From: Mammaliicoccus fleurettii
GTDB lineage: Bacteria; Bacillota; Bacilli; Staphylococcales; Staphylococcaceae
Reading direction: 5' to 3'
NCBI RefSeq assembly: GCF_003970575.1
Contig: NZ_RXWZ01000051.1
Span: forward strand, 1-53,921
DNA length: 53,921 nucleotides
Below the pieces are notes generated by a model, which did no database searches, had not been told where the DNA came from, and saw only the letters and a program-made list of their open reading frames with translations. Within the stretch, counting starts at the first letter, position 1; each line of letters starts with the position of its first letter. The position numbers and the translations under genes are program-made. Below are positions 37,781-47,701 of the stretch, piece by piece.

Positions 37781-39601
37781 TTAATAAATATCTCTTTGAT
37801 ATCTTCTGTCTTTTTTCATTTGAGTTAAAAAGTCTTCTGCTTCTTCTTCGTTATAATGTCCTTCTTTTTGAATCACATTCAAAATGGATTGATGTACATC
37901 TTTGGCCATGCACTTTTCATCTCCACAAACATATAAAGCAGCGCCTTCTTGAATCCATTGATAAAATTCTTTACTATTTTCTTCAATTCGATGTTGTACA
38001 TACACTTTCTCTTCAGAATCTCTAGAGAATGCCACGCTCAATTTATCAAGCACGCCATCTTTTAACCAACCTTGCCATTCTGTTTGATATAAAAAGTCTG
38101 TTGTAAAATGTTGTTCTCCAAAGAATAACCATGCTTTATTATTAAGTTCTAATTCTTCTTTTTCTTGAATATAAGATCTAAATGGTGCTACGCCTGTACC
38201 AGGACCAATCATGATAACAGGTGTTTCATTCGTTTTAGGAAACTTGAAGTTTGGATTCTTTTTCAAATAAATTGGTACAGTATCGCCAGGTTCTAATCGT
38301 TCAGCGAATTGTACTGAGCAAACACCGTTTCTATCTCGTTCATTTGCATGATATCGAACGGCACCAATTGTAAGATGTACTTCTTCTGGTGTAGCTTGAT
38401 AACTACTAGCAATTGAATATTCTCTAGCAGGTAATTTTCGTAAAATCTGATGTAGTGCATCTGGTTGTAAGTCTTCTGGTGGAAAGTCATTAATTAAATC
38501 AATTAAATCGCGACCTTCAACATAACCGTATATCCAACGGTCTTTTTTAACTTTTTCAGATAACACGTCGTTTCCAAAAATATTAGCTGCTTTTGTAACA
38601 ATCGGTTTTGTAAGTTTCATAATTTCAAAATGATTTGTCAGTGCATCACGGAGCGTTAATGTATCACCCGCATCATTTATAGGAACACTTTCATCTGGAT
38701 TCCAAACGAGTGTTTCAATTAAGTCTGATACTACTTCAGGGTCATTTTTAGGGAATATACCAATGCAATCTCCTGGTTCAAAGGAGTCGGTGAAACCTTC
38801 TAAAGATAGTTCGATATGTCTCACTTCCTTATTTGAACCTCTACCATTTAAATTGATGTTTTCAAGTATTTCAGCTTCATATGGATTAGATCTTGAATAC
38901 GTTTGAGTAGCAGATATATCTTCAGGGTTAACTTTAACTGGTTCAGTTGATTCATGACCTGATATATGACCTATAGAATTCAAGATACCTTCCATCCATT
39001 TTTCTGCTGGTTCATCAAAGTCTAAGTCACAATCGACTCTTGAATGTAATCTCTCTGCACCAAGTTCTTCTAGTCTATTATCAAAATCTTTACCAGTTTG
39101 ACAGAAGAATTCATAAGACTCATCTCCTAAAGCTAAGACAGAATACCTTAAGTCATTTAACTTAGGCGCCTTACGACTATGTATAAACTCATGGAAAGTG
39201 ATCGCATTATCTGGTGGATCACCTTCACCATGAGTTGCAGTAATAATAAATAAATCTTCGACTTTCTTTAAATCTTTCGGTTTAAAATCTTCCATACATG
39301 CAAGATTAACTTTGAAATCTTTTTCTTTTAATTTACTTTCTAATGTTTCTGCTAATCCTTGAGCATTTCCTGTTTCAGAACCAAACAATATTGTGATTTC
39401 TCGTGTTTTTGGTTTTGGTTCATTACTAACTGGTGCTGCTGTTTCAACTATTGATGCACTTGGTTCATTACTTTGGGCAGCTGCCGCTGATAAGTAACCA
39501 CTAAACCAAATCTTTTGCTCCTTAGTAAGTGTTGAAAGTACTTGATTTAGCTTTTCTGACTGTTCTTGATTAAATGGGCTATTTGTTACTGTTAATTCCA
39601 A
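37781..39601 (-). CDS. cysJ: NADPH sulfite reductase, flavoprotein alpha subunit
   Basis: About 606 residues from the chosen start. The flavodoxin domain begins ITILFGSETGNAQGLAETLE. The FAD domain has REYSIASS, and the NADPH part has MIGPGTGVAPFRSYI and the end YQRDIY. It passes electrons from NADPH to CysI. The longest frame begins at ATG 39637, but that ATG has no ribosome site. An in-frame TTG at 39601 lies 6 bases after GAGGTG, so I place the start there. Confidence 0.88.
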   Translation of the reverse strand: MELTVTNSPFNQEQSEKLNQVLSTLTKEQKIWFSGYLSAAAAQSNEPSASIVETAAPVSNEPKPKTREITILFGSETGNAQGLAETLESKLKEKDFKVNLACMEDFKPKDLKKVEDLFIITATHGEGDPPDNAITFHEFIHSRKAPKLNDLRYSVLALGDESYEFFCQTGKDFDNRLEELGAERLHSRVDCDLDFDEPAEKWMEGILNSIGHISGHESTEPVKVNPEDISATQTYSRSNPYEAEILENINLNGRGSNKEVRHIELSLEGFTDSFEPGDCIGIFPKNDPEVVSDLIETLVWNPDESVPINDAGDTLTLRDALTNHFEIMKLTKPIVTKAANIFGNDVLSEKVKKDRWIYGYVEGRDLIDLINDFPPEDLQPDALHQILRKLPAREYSIASSYQATPEEVHLTIGAVRYHANERDRNGVCSVQFAERLEPGDTVPIYLKKNPNFKFPKTNETPVIMIGPGTGVAPFRSYIQEKEELELNNKAWLFFGEQHFTTDFLYQTEWQGWLKDGVLDKLSVAFSRDSEEKVYVQHRIEENSKEFYQWIQEGAALYVCGDEKCMAKDVHQSILNVIQKEGHYNEEEAEDFLTQMKKDRRYQRDIY

Positions 39602-39710
39602 AAATGTCACCTCATCCTGTCCAATTTTTATTTTCATTTTTACTATTCATATAGGAATAGTATGTTTTATACTTAAAAAAAGACTATAAAAAATCTTTTA
39701 ATGAGATACT

Positions 39711-40442
39711 TTATTTAGGCTTACTATTTGCTGTATGCAAACCACATTCAGTTTTATTAAAATTATTCCATCTTCCTTCACGTGAATCCCCTGAAGACGA
39801 AACTTGTGATGTACAAGGTATACATCCGATACTTGGATAATTGAAATCATGCAATTCGTTATAAGTTAAATCATGGCGTTCCATATACGCCCAAACATCA
39901 TCCCATGTCCAATAAATTAAAGGACAAACTTTAATAGATTTAAATCTTTCATCTTTATTAATAAAGTCAGTGTTTTGTCTACTAGGTGATTGTTCTCTTC
40001 TCAATCCTGAAACCCAAGCTGTCGCACCAGAAAGTACTTCTTCTAAAGGTTTAATTTTTCTTATATAACAACATTGGTTTGGATCACTTGTCCACAAAGC
40101 TGGTTCATATTGATCAGCTTGCTGTTCTAATGTTAGATCTGGTTTTTTTAATTCGATATTCAACGAAGGATATCTTTCTTTAACACGATCAATTAAGTCA
40201 TATGTTTCTTGAAAATGTAAATCCGTATCTAAAAATACGATTTTCGCATCTTTTTTAACTTTTGAAATTAAATCTATCAAAATCATACCTTCTGCACCAA
40301 AACTACATGAATATACTATAGAATCTCCATAATGTTCATAGGCCCATTTTATGATTTGATAAGCACCTTTAGTTTCATCATCAATATTAATGTCTTTAAA
40401 AGGATCTGTGTCAAAACGTTCATAAGTCAACACTTCTGTCAT
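39711..40442 (-). CDS. cysH: APS/PAPS reductase with 4Fe-4S cysteines
   Basis: A 243-residue thioredoxin-dependent reductase giving sulfite. It has the iron-sulfur cysteine pairs Cys124-Cys125 and Cys207-x-x-Cys210, and the catalytic Cys233 in ECGLHT. This is the Bacillus-type enzyme, which can use APS directly. AAGGAGG lies 12 bases before the ATG; the in-frame TTG at 40451 is too close. It is the first gene of the operon. Confidence 0.9.
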   Translation of the reverse strand: MTEVLTYERFDTDPFKDINIDDETKGAYQIIKWAYEHYGDSIVYSCSFGAEGMILIDLISKVKKDAKIVFLDTDLHFQETYDLIDRVKERYPSLNIELKKPDLTLEQQADQYEPALWTSDPNQCCYIRKIKPLEEVLSGATAWVSGLRREQSPSRQNTDFINKDERFKSIKVCPLIYWTWDDVWAYMERHDLTYNELHDFNYPSIGCIPCTSQVSSSGDSREGRWNNFNKTECGLHTANSKPK

Positions 40443-40560
40443 GATATACAACGTCCTCCTTATGTTTATTTCTAAAGCTTTTCTATCTAAAAACTACCTA
40501 AAAAACGATAAAATATTTTAAGCAGATAGGATTACTATGAAATAATAAATTATGCTCATT

Positions 40561-40589
40561 AGCATACCCGATACAAAATATGATGTCAA
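40561..40589 (-). promoter_or_regulatory. Promoter of the cysH operon
   Basis: On the minus strand -35 TTGACA (40584-40589), a 17-bp spacer and -10 TATGCT (40561-40566). A leader of roughly 110 bases precedes cysH. ATGCT-AATG-AGCAT, overlapping the -10 box, forms a small dyad and may be an operator. No riboswitch was recognised. Confidence 0.72.
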
Positions 40590-40624
40590 CATTTCTTTTT
40601 TAATTTTCAGTTAATTTTACAAAT

Positions 40625-40664
40625 AAAAAAAGTTCGTAATTCATCTGAATTACGAATTTTTTTC
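40625..40664. terminator. Terminator of the BCCT gene
   Basis: AAAAAAGTTCGTAATTCA pairs with TGAATTACGAATTTTTTT across two bases, just past the stop codon. Confidence 0.87.
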
Positions 40665-40667
40665 AAT

Positions 40668-42290
40668 CTATAAATTATCGTCTTCTTTTTTCTCACTTAC
40701 TTGAACAATCCTTAATGAACGTCTTTCTACTGCTTTTAGTTTATCTGCACGTTCCTCTAATTTAATCCGATCACCATTTAATGTTCGTATAAATGAAATC
40801 ATCATCATAACAAATATTATGGTTAAGGGAACACTGGCTAAAATTGAAGCTGTCTTCAATACATCCAATGCTCGTTCTCCACCTACCAACATTAGGGAGA
40901 ATGGTAATAAACATAAAGCGAAAGCCCAGAATAAACGATTTGCTTTTAATGGTTCATCGATCACTTTCTTTTGAGTTGCTGCTGCTAATATATAAGAGCC
41001 TGAATCAAATGTAGTAGCTAAATATAAGAATGCTGATATTAAGAATAAAACAATCATCGCTTTTGGAAACGGTAATTGATGCATTACTTCTATAATAGTG
41101 GTTTCTGCACTATGCTGATTCAAGAATTGAATGACATCAAACTGGCCTGAAATTTGTAGAAATACTGCATAGTTCCCAAAAATACCGAAGAACAATACAC
41201 AACCTAATGTTCCATATATAATTGTCCCTAAGACAACTTCTTTCAAAGTACGTCCTTTAGAAATCCTTGCAATAAACAGACCTATAAATGGTGCATATAC
41301 TAACCACCATGACCAATAGAATATCGTCCAATCTTGAGGGAAGTTCGTCTCTTCTCTTTTCCCAATTCCACCAAACGGTTCTAACCAAGTAGCCATTTGG
41401 AAGAAGTTTTTAAGCATATTACCAAACCCTGAAACAGTCGTTTCCATTATAAATACTGTAGGACCAACAATAAGTACAATACCTAAAATTAAGAAAGTTA
41501 ACCAAACATTAATATCACTTAATTTTTGTATGCCTTTTTTAAGGCCAGTATACGAACTAAATGCAAATATAACTGTGATGATCAGTAAGATTACACTTCT
41601 CATGACCATATTTTCACCATCTAGTCCGGTTAACCTTTCAATACCTGCTGAAATTAATGGCACACCAAGTGCTAAAGATGTAGCAGCACCACCGAGCAAA
41701 CCAAAAATAAATAAAATATCGACAATTTTGCCTGGTAATTTGTCTGTTTGTCCTTTTAATATTGGTCTACACGCCTGACTAATTTTATAAATTGGTTTTT
41801 TCTTAACAAATACTAAATAACCAATAGGCAGTGCTGGTAACACATATATAGCCCAAGCAATTGGACCCCAGTGGAACATGCCATACATCGTTGCAAATTG
41901 GAGTGCTTCGTCAGTCATACCACTTGCACCATATGGCGGTACTTGATAGTAATATGCCCATTCAATTACACCCCAGTAAAGTATATCTGAACCTATACCT
42001 GCGCAAAACAGCATAGAAATCCAACTAAAATTATTGAACTCAGGTTTGTCACTTGCTTTACCTAAAGTTACATTCCCATATTTACCAAACGCTATGTATA
42101 ATACAAACGCAAAAACAATTAGACCAAGTGTTAAATACCAAGGACCTAATGTATTGGATATTATATCATTAATACTTGTTATCACTTCTTGACTAGCTTT
42201 CGGGAAAACCATCATTGGTATAACTGCGATAAGCAATACAGCTACAGTCCCGTAAAATGTCCACCAGTCCATTACTTTATGTTTCTTCAC
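40668..42290 (-). CDS. BCCT-family choline/betaine/carnitine transporter (CudT-like)
   Basis: A 540-residue transporter with 12 helices. The family core is present as FCAGIGSDILYWGVIEWAYY (about 96-115) and the tryptophan-rich WTIFYWSWWLVYAPFIGLFI stretch (about 323-342). The SDILYWG variant replaces the glycine-rich sodium-type motif, as in CaiT-like members. It begins at GTG 42290 after GAGGAG. It may import choline for betA and betB, which lie about 11 kb away; that link is inference. Confidence 0.83.
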   Translation of the reverse strand: MKKHKVMDWWTFYGTVAVLLIAVIPMMVFPKASQEVITSINDIISNTLGPWYLTLGLIVFAFVLYIAFGKYGNVTLGKASDKPEFNNFSWISMLFCAGIGSDILYWGVIEWAYYYQVPPYGASGMTDEALQFATMYGMFHWGPIAWAIYVLPALPIGYLVFVKKKPIYKISQACRPILKGQTDKLPGKIVDILFIFGLLGGAATSLALGVPLISAGIERLTGLDGENMVMRSVILLIITVIFAFSSYTGLKKGIQKLSDINVWLTFLILGIVLIVGPTVFIMETTVSGFGNMLKNFFQMATWLEPFGGIGKREETNFPQDWTIFYWSWWLVYAPFIGLFIARISKGRTLKEVVLGTIIYGTLGCVLFFGIFGNYAVFLQISGQFDVIQFLNQHSAETTIIEVMHQLPFPKAMIVLFLISAFLYLATTFDSGSYILAAATQKKVIDEPLKANRLFWAFALCLLPFSLMLVGGERALDVLKTASILASVPLTIIFVMMMISFIRTLNGDRIKLEERADKLKAVERRSLRIVQVSEKKEDDNL

Positions 42291-42563
42291 TTCTGAACAC
42301 TCCTCGTTGTCGATTAATGTACATCGTCAATATAATCACTTTTAATGAACACGATGATTTAAATCACATTGAAGACACTATAGAACTTTTAATAAAAATG
42401 CAAATTACATACAAAGGTAATTACGATTATTTATGAATAAATATATATAACGAAGCATTTTTAGCGATTGGAAATATTGCTATAACAATTGTGTTAAGTT
42501 ATAATTTAACAAACTAAACAAATATTTTTTACTTTCATTTAGTATATTTATACGTAATTTATG

Positions 42564-42651
42564 AATAAAAATTTATATAAAAATATTTTTCATTACGTCG
42601 TTTTGTTAATAAAAATTTATATAAAAATATTTTTCATTACGTCGTTTTGTT
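42564..42651. repeat. Perfect 44-bp tandem duplication
   Basis: The units 42564-42607 and 42608-42651 are identical, beginning AATAAAAATTTATA and ending CGTCGTTTTGTT. They sit in the 406-base AT-rich gap between cidB and the BCCT gene, just before the cidB terminator. I see nothing else clear in this gap. Confidence 0.9.
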
Positions 42652-42654
42652 AAT

Positions 42655-42691
42655 AAAAAAAGAAGTCATGGAAATTTCACACCATGACTTC
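42655..42691 (-). terminator. Terminator of cidAB
   Basis: GAAGTCATGG pairs with CCATGACTTC across a 10-base loop, with a T tract on the minus strand. Confidence 0.82.
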
Positions 42692-42696
42692 ACATT

Positions 42697-43386
42697 CTAA
42701 ATATATGTCGTAATTAAGTACATGACCGGTAACATAATTGCACTTAAGACTGCAGTCAATATCATACCTATTGTACTAAATGCTCCAGCTTCAATATTAG
42801 CCTCTAATGCTTTTGCTGTTCCAAATGCATGTGAAGCATTTCCATAAGTTAACCCTTTCGCTAAATCACTTTTAAATCTAGCTTTACTTATATAGAAATT
42901 ACCTAATATACTGCCAATCAATCCAGTCGCAATGATAAACATGACAGTTAGTGTATCCGTTCCACCCATTTGATGAGAAACCTCTATCCCAACAGCTGCT
43001 GTCATAGATCTAGGCAATATCGTAACAATAGTCGAACTAGGATACCCCATTACATAAAGCACACTATAAATAACAATAAAATTAACCATAATACCTGTTA
43101 ATACGCTCGTTATAATAATCTTAAAGTTTGCGACAATTAATTTTCTATATTTATATAAAGGATACGCTAAACTCACAACAGAACAATCTAAAAATTGATG
43201 TATCCAAGAGCCACCCACCATATAGTCCTTATAGTTGAATCCTAGAATAAGTAATACACTCACAATCATGATAGAAGAAATGAGCGCTGGGTTAAGAAGA
43301 GGATGTTTATACTTCAGTTGTAATTTCTTAGCGATTATAAAACATGCTAGTGTTAAAAATATCATCGTAATTGTTTTTATAATCAT
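42697..43386 (-). CDS. cidB: CidB/LrgB-family membrane protein
   Basis: A 229-residue membrane protein of the LrgB family, which acts with a holin-like partner in control of murein hydrolases, cell death and overflow metabolite movement. The conserved [20 protein letters not shown] segment and the [19 protein letters not shown] stretch are present. It overlaps cidA by 4 bases (ATGA), so translation is coupled. The LysR gene upstream supports a cid rather than lrg label. Confidence 0.82.
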   Translation of the reverse strand: MIIKTITMIFLTLACFIIAKKLQLKYKHPLLNPALISSIMIVSVLLILGFNYKDYMVGGSWIHQFLDCSVVSLAYPLYKYRKLIVANFKIIITSVLTGIMVNFIVIYSVLYVMGYPSSTIVTILPRSMTAAVGIEVSHQMGGTDTLTVMFIIATGLIGSILGNFYISKARFKSDLAKGLTYGNASHAFGTAKALEANIEAGAFSTIGMILTAVLSAIMLPVMYLITTYI

Positions 43387-43766
43387 GCTGTTTTCTCCTT
43401 ATCTTTTTTATTTAACTTTAAAATCTTTTCACAAACATAACCTGATGACAATGCAACTAAACTCGTACTTACAATCAATAAAATGACCATAATAATGTAA
43501 CTCAGTCCAATTTGATCAGCGATATCCATTACACCTACAATTGAAGGTACAAAAAATAGAATCATAACATTGATTAATTTATTAGCTCCAACCTCAATCC
43601 AATGCTCAGGTAAAATACCCGTTAATAGTAAGAAAAACAGAAACCCAAGACCAACAATGCTACCTGCAATCGGTATATGCAGTATCTCTTGTAGCCATTT
43701 CCCAACTTGCGTAATTATATATATCAAAGACACTTGAAATAATATCTTTATAAATAGTTTCACCAT
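43383..43766 (-). CDS. cidA: CidA/LrgA-family holin-like protein
   Basis: A 127-residue protein with four helices. The LrgA family core [20 protein letters not shown] and the PSIVGVMD segment are present. It is the holin-like partner of CidB. An AAGGG ribosome site precedes the ATG. A LysR-type box lies about 90 bases upstream. No pyruvate oxidase gene (cidC) follows, unlike the S. aureus operon. Confidence 0.82.
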   Translation of the reverse strand: MVKLFIKILFQVSLIYIITQVGKWLQEILHIPIAGSIVGLGFLFFLLLTGILPEHWIEVGANKLINVMILFFVPSIVGVMDIADQIGLSYIIMVILLIVSTSLVALSSGYVCEKILKLNKKDKEKTA

Positions 43767-43855
43767 ATAAACACAACCCTTTTAATAAATCGTTATAGAC
43801 ATCATTATATGACCATACGAACTATTAATAAAATACATATTATCGATTACACACA

Positions 43856-43870
43856 TTCCGATTTGGAATA
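43856..43870. promoter_or_regulatory. LysR-type box upstream of cidA
   Basis: ATTCC-GATTT-GGAAT is a perfect dyad with the T-N11-A geometry of LysR-family sites. It lies about 90 bp before cidA and downstream of the LysR gene. Confidence 0.6.
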
Positions 43871-43923
43871 GTTAGTCTAAAACATAGCCTGTTATTGTAA
43901 TGAACAAACTGATTTGATATAAA

Positions 43924-43962
43924 AACCCCCGAAGTTAGGCAAAAGTCTAACTTCGGGGGTTC
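43924..43962. terminator. Terminator after the LysR gene and its repeat array
   Basis: AACCCCCGAAGTTAG pairs with CTAACTTCGGGGGTT. It lies beyond the array at 44001-44233 as seen from the LysR gene. Confidence 0.82.
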
Positions 43963-44000
43963 TCTTAAATTTTGATTGTCATTCTTATGGTGATCTTACT

Positions 44001-44233
44001 GGCAGAATTACGAATTGTGCTCCTTAGCGACAGCACCTCTTACAGACATTTCTCAGAATTTTGTCCCTTACAACACCTCTTACGGTCATTTCTCAGAATT
44101 TTGTCCCTTACACTACTTCTTACGGACATTTCTCGGAATTATGTCCCTTACACTACCTCTTACGGACATTTCTCAGAATTTTGTCCCTTACAACACCTCT
44201 TACGGACATTTCTCGGAATTTTGTCCCTTATGC
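44001..44233. repeat. Tandem array, family C, exact 40-bp period, 5 good copies plus 1 degenerate
   Basis: Units start at 44041, 44081, 44121, 44161 and 44201, with a worn copy at 44001. Each reads close to TACGGACATTTCTC, then GAATTTTGTCCCTTAC. GGACA and TGTCC are the outer arms of a 23-bp core. The array begins at the LysR stop codon and ends before the terminator at 43924, so it is probably the LysR 3' UTR. Confidence 0.9.
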
Positions 44234-45118
44234 TTATTTCCTATCTAGGTAGTCTTTTAAAAATACTATCCATTCTTTTGTAACTTGATTGACGTAAGCG
44301 CCTTTTTTCCAGATGAGGCCTAAGTGCCAATATATTTTCTCACCTTTCAGCTCAATCATTCTGACATCTTCACTCATTTGTTCTGCTATACTTCGAGGTA
44401 CTATTGATAGCCCGAGTCCTCTTTCTATCATATTGCTTATAAATGTTAGCTGGGATATTTTGGCTACGGTTTTTGGATAAAATCCTTCTTTACGACAATT
44501 TTCTATAATCATATCTCTTAAGTAATAATCGTCATGAAATAATACAAATTCTTCTTCTCTCAGTTCACTAATTGAAACTTGTGATCTCTGTGCGAGTTTA
44601 TGTAATTTGTTTACGACTAAAAATAGTTCTTCTTTATACAAGGCGACGCTATTATATTTTGAGGAGTCTACTGGCAATGTCGTCACGCCAATGTCTACTT
44701 CATCTTTATTTATATAGTATTCTACGGCTTTACCGCCACCTTCAGTAACTTCATATGTGACGTTTGAGTATTTTTTATGAAAATTTTCAAGACTATCTGT
44801 TATGAGGTCAACTTTTATCATGGGTGATAATCCTAATCTTATATGCCCTCTTTGAACGTCAAAAATATCATTAAGTTCTAATGTTAAGTGATCAAATAGT
44901 GTTAAAAATTCTACGGCTTTTTCATAAAAAACTTCTCCCGTATCCGTCAGTTTAATATGTTTTTGTGAACGGTCAAAAAGTGTGACTTCAAATTCATTTT
45001 CAAGATTTTTAACTGCTTTACTTATTGTTGATTGTGCTACAAATAAATGTTCTGCAGCTTGTGTCATACCACCATTTCTGACAATCTCCACAAAATATTT
45101 TAACTGTTTAAATTCCAT
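44234..45118 (-). CDS. LysR-family regulator, probable CidR
   Basis: A 294-residue LysR protein. The winged helix is MEFKQLKYFVEIVRNGGMTQ through QSTISKAVKNLENEF, and the ligand domain follows from about residue 88. It sits upstream of cidAB in the same direction, as cidR does in S. aureus, where CidR activates cid in response to acetate. I chose ATG 45118, 6 bases after GAGGTG; the GTG at 45127 overlaps that site. It follows the NSS gene by about 35 bases and could share its transcript. Confidence 0.78.
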   Translation of the reverse strand: MEFKQLKYFVEIVRNGGMTQAAEHLFVAQSTISKAVKNLENEFEVTLFDRSQKHIKLTDTGEVFYEKAVEFLTLFDHLTLELNDIFDVQRGHIRLGLSPMIKVDLITDSLENFHKKYSNVTYEVTEGGGKAVEYYINKDEVDIGVTTLPVDSSKYNSVALYKEELFLVVNKLHKLAQRSQVSISELREEEFVLFHDDYYLRDMIIENCRKEGFYPKTVAKISQLTFISNMIERGLGLSIVPRSIAEQMSEDVRMIELKGEKIYWHLGLIWKKGAYVNQVTKEWIVFLKDYLDRK

Positions 45119-45153
45119 TTCTAGCACCTCTTTTCATGGATGTCATTACAAAA

Positions 45154-46488
45154 TTAAAGCGAGAATATAAATACTATAATGATAATGATAGGTATAATAT
45201 ATCTCATTAAGAATTTCCATAATTTGAACCATTTTAGAGATAATTGATTACCAATTTGAAATTCTTTTTTCACAATTGCTTGGTCCATCCTAAATGAGAT
45301 GAATACTGCAATAAGCAAACATCCAATTGGAAGTAATATATTACTCACTAAATAATCTGTTGCATCGAATATAGATCTTCCAAATATAGAAACATCTGCT
45401 AATACATCATATGATAACGAAGAAGGTATACAAGCAATAAATGTAAGTAAGCCAAGTATCCATACGATTTTTGTTCTAGATCTTTTGCCTTCTTTTTCTA
45501 AAGCAGAAATAATAATTTCAAACTGACTGAACGATGAAGTCAAAGTAGCAAATAAGAACAATAGTAAAAATAAAGTTAAAAATATTGATCCAAATGCCAT
45601 TTGGCTAAATACATTAGGCAATACTATAAATAATAAACCTGGACCTTCTGCTGGCTCTAAAGAAAATGCATACACAACAGGGAAAATAGCCATACCTGCT
45701 AATATTGAAACTATAATATTCATCGCTGATACTGACGCAGCTGATGTTGGTAGACTCTCCTTTTTACTTAAATAAGAACTATATGTAACCATGCATGAAA
45801 ATCCTACTGCTAATGAGAAGAATGATTGGCCAAGCGCATATAAGACACCTTCTGCTGAAAAATCTTCAAAATTAAAACTAAAGAAGAAAGATAGCCCTTC
45901 AGAAGCACCTTCTAAAGTAACCGCTCTTATAACAAGTATAATGAAAAAGATAAATAATAATGGCATTAAAATATTATTTGCTCGTTCAATACCTTTTTTA
46001 ATTCCAAAGTTCAATACGATAACATTCATTAAAATAAATACAAATACACCAATCAATACAGTGAAAGGTTGTCCGATAATTTGTTCGAAGACTTTACCAT
46101 AGTTTGCATCATCTGAAATAAGATTACCCGTTAAACCTAGTGCCGTATAAATCGTTATCCAACCACCTACAACACTGTAGAACGATAATAATAAGAAACA
46201 ACCGATTACGCCAAGTCTACCAGTTATTCTCCAAGGTGATTTTGGCGCTAAAGAATCATAAGCCGCAACCGCCTCTTTACTCGTAGAACGCCCGATTATA
46301 AACTCTGATATTAACATTGGTAATCCAATAAATAGTGTAAATATAATAAATAATAATAAGAAGGCTCCACCACCGAATTGACCAGCAACATATGGAAATT
46401 TCCATATAGCCCCTATTCCGATTGCAGCACCAGCAGATGCCATAATAAAACCTAGTTTAGATGACCATTGATCTCTTTGATTATCCAT
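45154..46488 (-). CDS. NSS-family sodium-dependent amino acid transporter
   Basis: A 444-residue neurotransmitter:sodium symporter homologue of the 11-helix bacterial type. The opening QWSSKLGFIMASAGAAIGIG and AIWKFPYVAGQFGGGAFLL is the family signature with the unwound helix 1. Bacterial members import amino acids such as tyrosine, tryptophan or leucine with sodium. AGGGAT precedes the ATG. The substrate is not inferable. Confidence 0.87.
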   Translation of the reverse strand: MDNQRDQWSSKLGFIMASAGAAIGIGAIWKFPYVAGQFGGGAFLLLFIIFTLFIGLPMLISEFIIGRSTSKEAVAAYDSLAPKSPWRITGRLGVIGCFLLLSFYSVVGGWITIYTALGLTGNLISDDANYGKVFEQIIGQPFTVLIGVFVFILMNVIVLNFGIKKGIERANNILMPLLFIFFIILVIRAVTLEGASEGLSFFFSFNFEDFSAEGVLYALGQSFFSLAVGFSCMVTYSSYLSKKESLPTSAASVSAMNIIVSILAGMAIFPVVYAFSLEPAEGPGLLFIVLPNVFSQMAFGSIFLTLFLLLFLFATLTSSFSQFEIIISALEKEGKRSRTKIVWILGLLTFIACIPSSLSYDVLADVSIFGRSIFDATDYLVSNILLPIGCLLIAVFISFRMDQAIVKKEFQIGNQLSLKWFKLWKFLMRYIIPIIIIIVFIFSL

Positions 46489-46580
46489 GTTATCCCTCCA
46501 TTCATGTCTATTAACTCTTTATTGAAGTATATCGTATAATTGTAGACTACACAGTAATAATTTAATGATTTTAACAATTA

Positions 46581-46609
46581 AGGCTGAGACAATTAATTTG
46601 TCCCAGCCT
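46581..46609. terminator. Hairpin after the YkvI-family gene, GAGGCTGAGACAA family
   Basis: AGGCTGAGACAA faces TTTGTCCCAGCCT around TTAA with one mismatch. Confidence 0.72.
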
Positions 46610-46628
46610 CAACTCTTGAAAAATATAT

Positions 46629-47701
46629 TTAAAGTTCCTTTTTACCAAATTTCATTTTAAATGGTGCATAAATTAGTACTAAGATTAATACTAACCCTAA
46701 ATAACCAATTAACGGATAGAATATTGCAACTAAGTCTGTAAATCCTACGGAGCTTAATCCTAAACCGACTATGACTGATACTATGTAAAATATTTTAAAT
46801 GAATTTGTACCTACAAAAGTAAATCTAGAAGCAAATGCATAAAACATTCCCAATCCAGTATTAAATATCATACCAAATATCACAATCGCCATAAACACAC
46901 CTAAGATAGGAGAAATTTCATTTACAATACCTAACATCGGCATATCTAGATCTCCTACTGTATCTAGTTTAGAGAAAATAGCTAAATGACTTAATATAAT
47001 CATGACACCTAATGCAAGTCCACCTAATAATCCACCCATACTAGCGATTTTAGAATCTTTTTCAGCGCCACCCATAACAATAGCCATTGATGCACCTACT
47101 GCAGTATTAAATGATGCATAATTAATACCAGCTATAAACCAGTTTGGTAATGTAGAAGAGTATGAGTCAGATATTTTATTTAACTCAGCAAACGATGTAT
47201 CTACTGTGAAGAAACTATAAACTGATATAATTACAATAAAGACAATAAGAAATGGTGTTATGTTTCCGATAACTTTAACGACACCTTCTACTTTCAACAT
47301 ACCTGCTAAAAGAATTAAAACCGTCATAATTAATGTACCGATAATAGGTGCTAAACCAAATTGTTGGCTTAAATTCGAACCTGCACCTGCTAACATTACG
47401 ACACCTACACCAAACAGTGTAAAGATAATTACTAAATCAATTGTCCAACCGACTATACTTCCAAAAGCTGATTTACCAGTTACTTTATGTATAACTTCTT
47501 TATGTGAATCTGTCTTCATTTTACTTCCGAGCCAAACTAGCATCATACCTACATATGCAAACAGTGCTGTTGTTATGATACCTCCAAATATCCCCATAAC
47601 CCCAAAACTCGTAAAATACTGTAGAACTTCTTGGCCAGATGCGAATCCAGCACCTACTATGACACCTATAAAAGCACTAGCTATCAAAAAAATCTTTTCA
47701 T
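46629..47701 (-). pseudogene. YkvI-family membrane transporter with a frameshift in a T7 run at its start
   Basis: The main frame (46629-47687, 352 residues) is a membrane protein of the YkvI type, beginning IASAFIGVIVGAGFASGQEV. It has no proper start: its first in-frame initiator is a TTG at 47687 with no ribosome site. Just upstream lies a very good AAGGGGAG (47710-47717) and ATG (47701), reading ATG AAA AGA TTT TTT and then TGA. With one more T in the seven-T run (47686-47692) the product would read MKRFFLIASAFIGV and join the frame. So this is a phase-variable gene, a recent loss or a sequencing slip. The transporter call itself is moderate. Confidence 0.7.

Noticed and set aside
39602-39637. 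ATG 39637 as the cysJ start
   Set aside because: No ribosome site precedes it, while GAGGTG is well placed for the in-frame TTG at 39601.
40442-40560. SAM or T-box riboswitch in the cysH leader
   Set aside because: I found no S-box or T-box core sequences; only small dyads are visible.
43972-44283. Three overlapping open frames (about 63-103 codons) across the family C array
   Set aside because: A 40-bp unit without stop codons leaves all three frames open. No ribosome site or codon bias supports coding, and the frames run into the antisense of the LysR gene.
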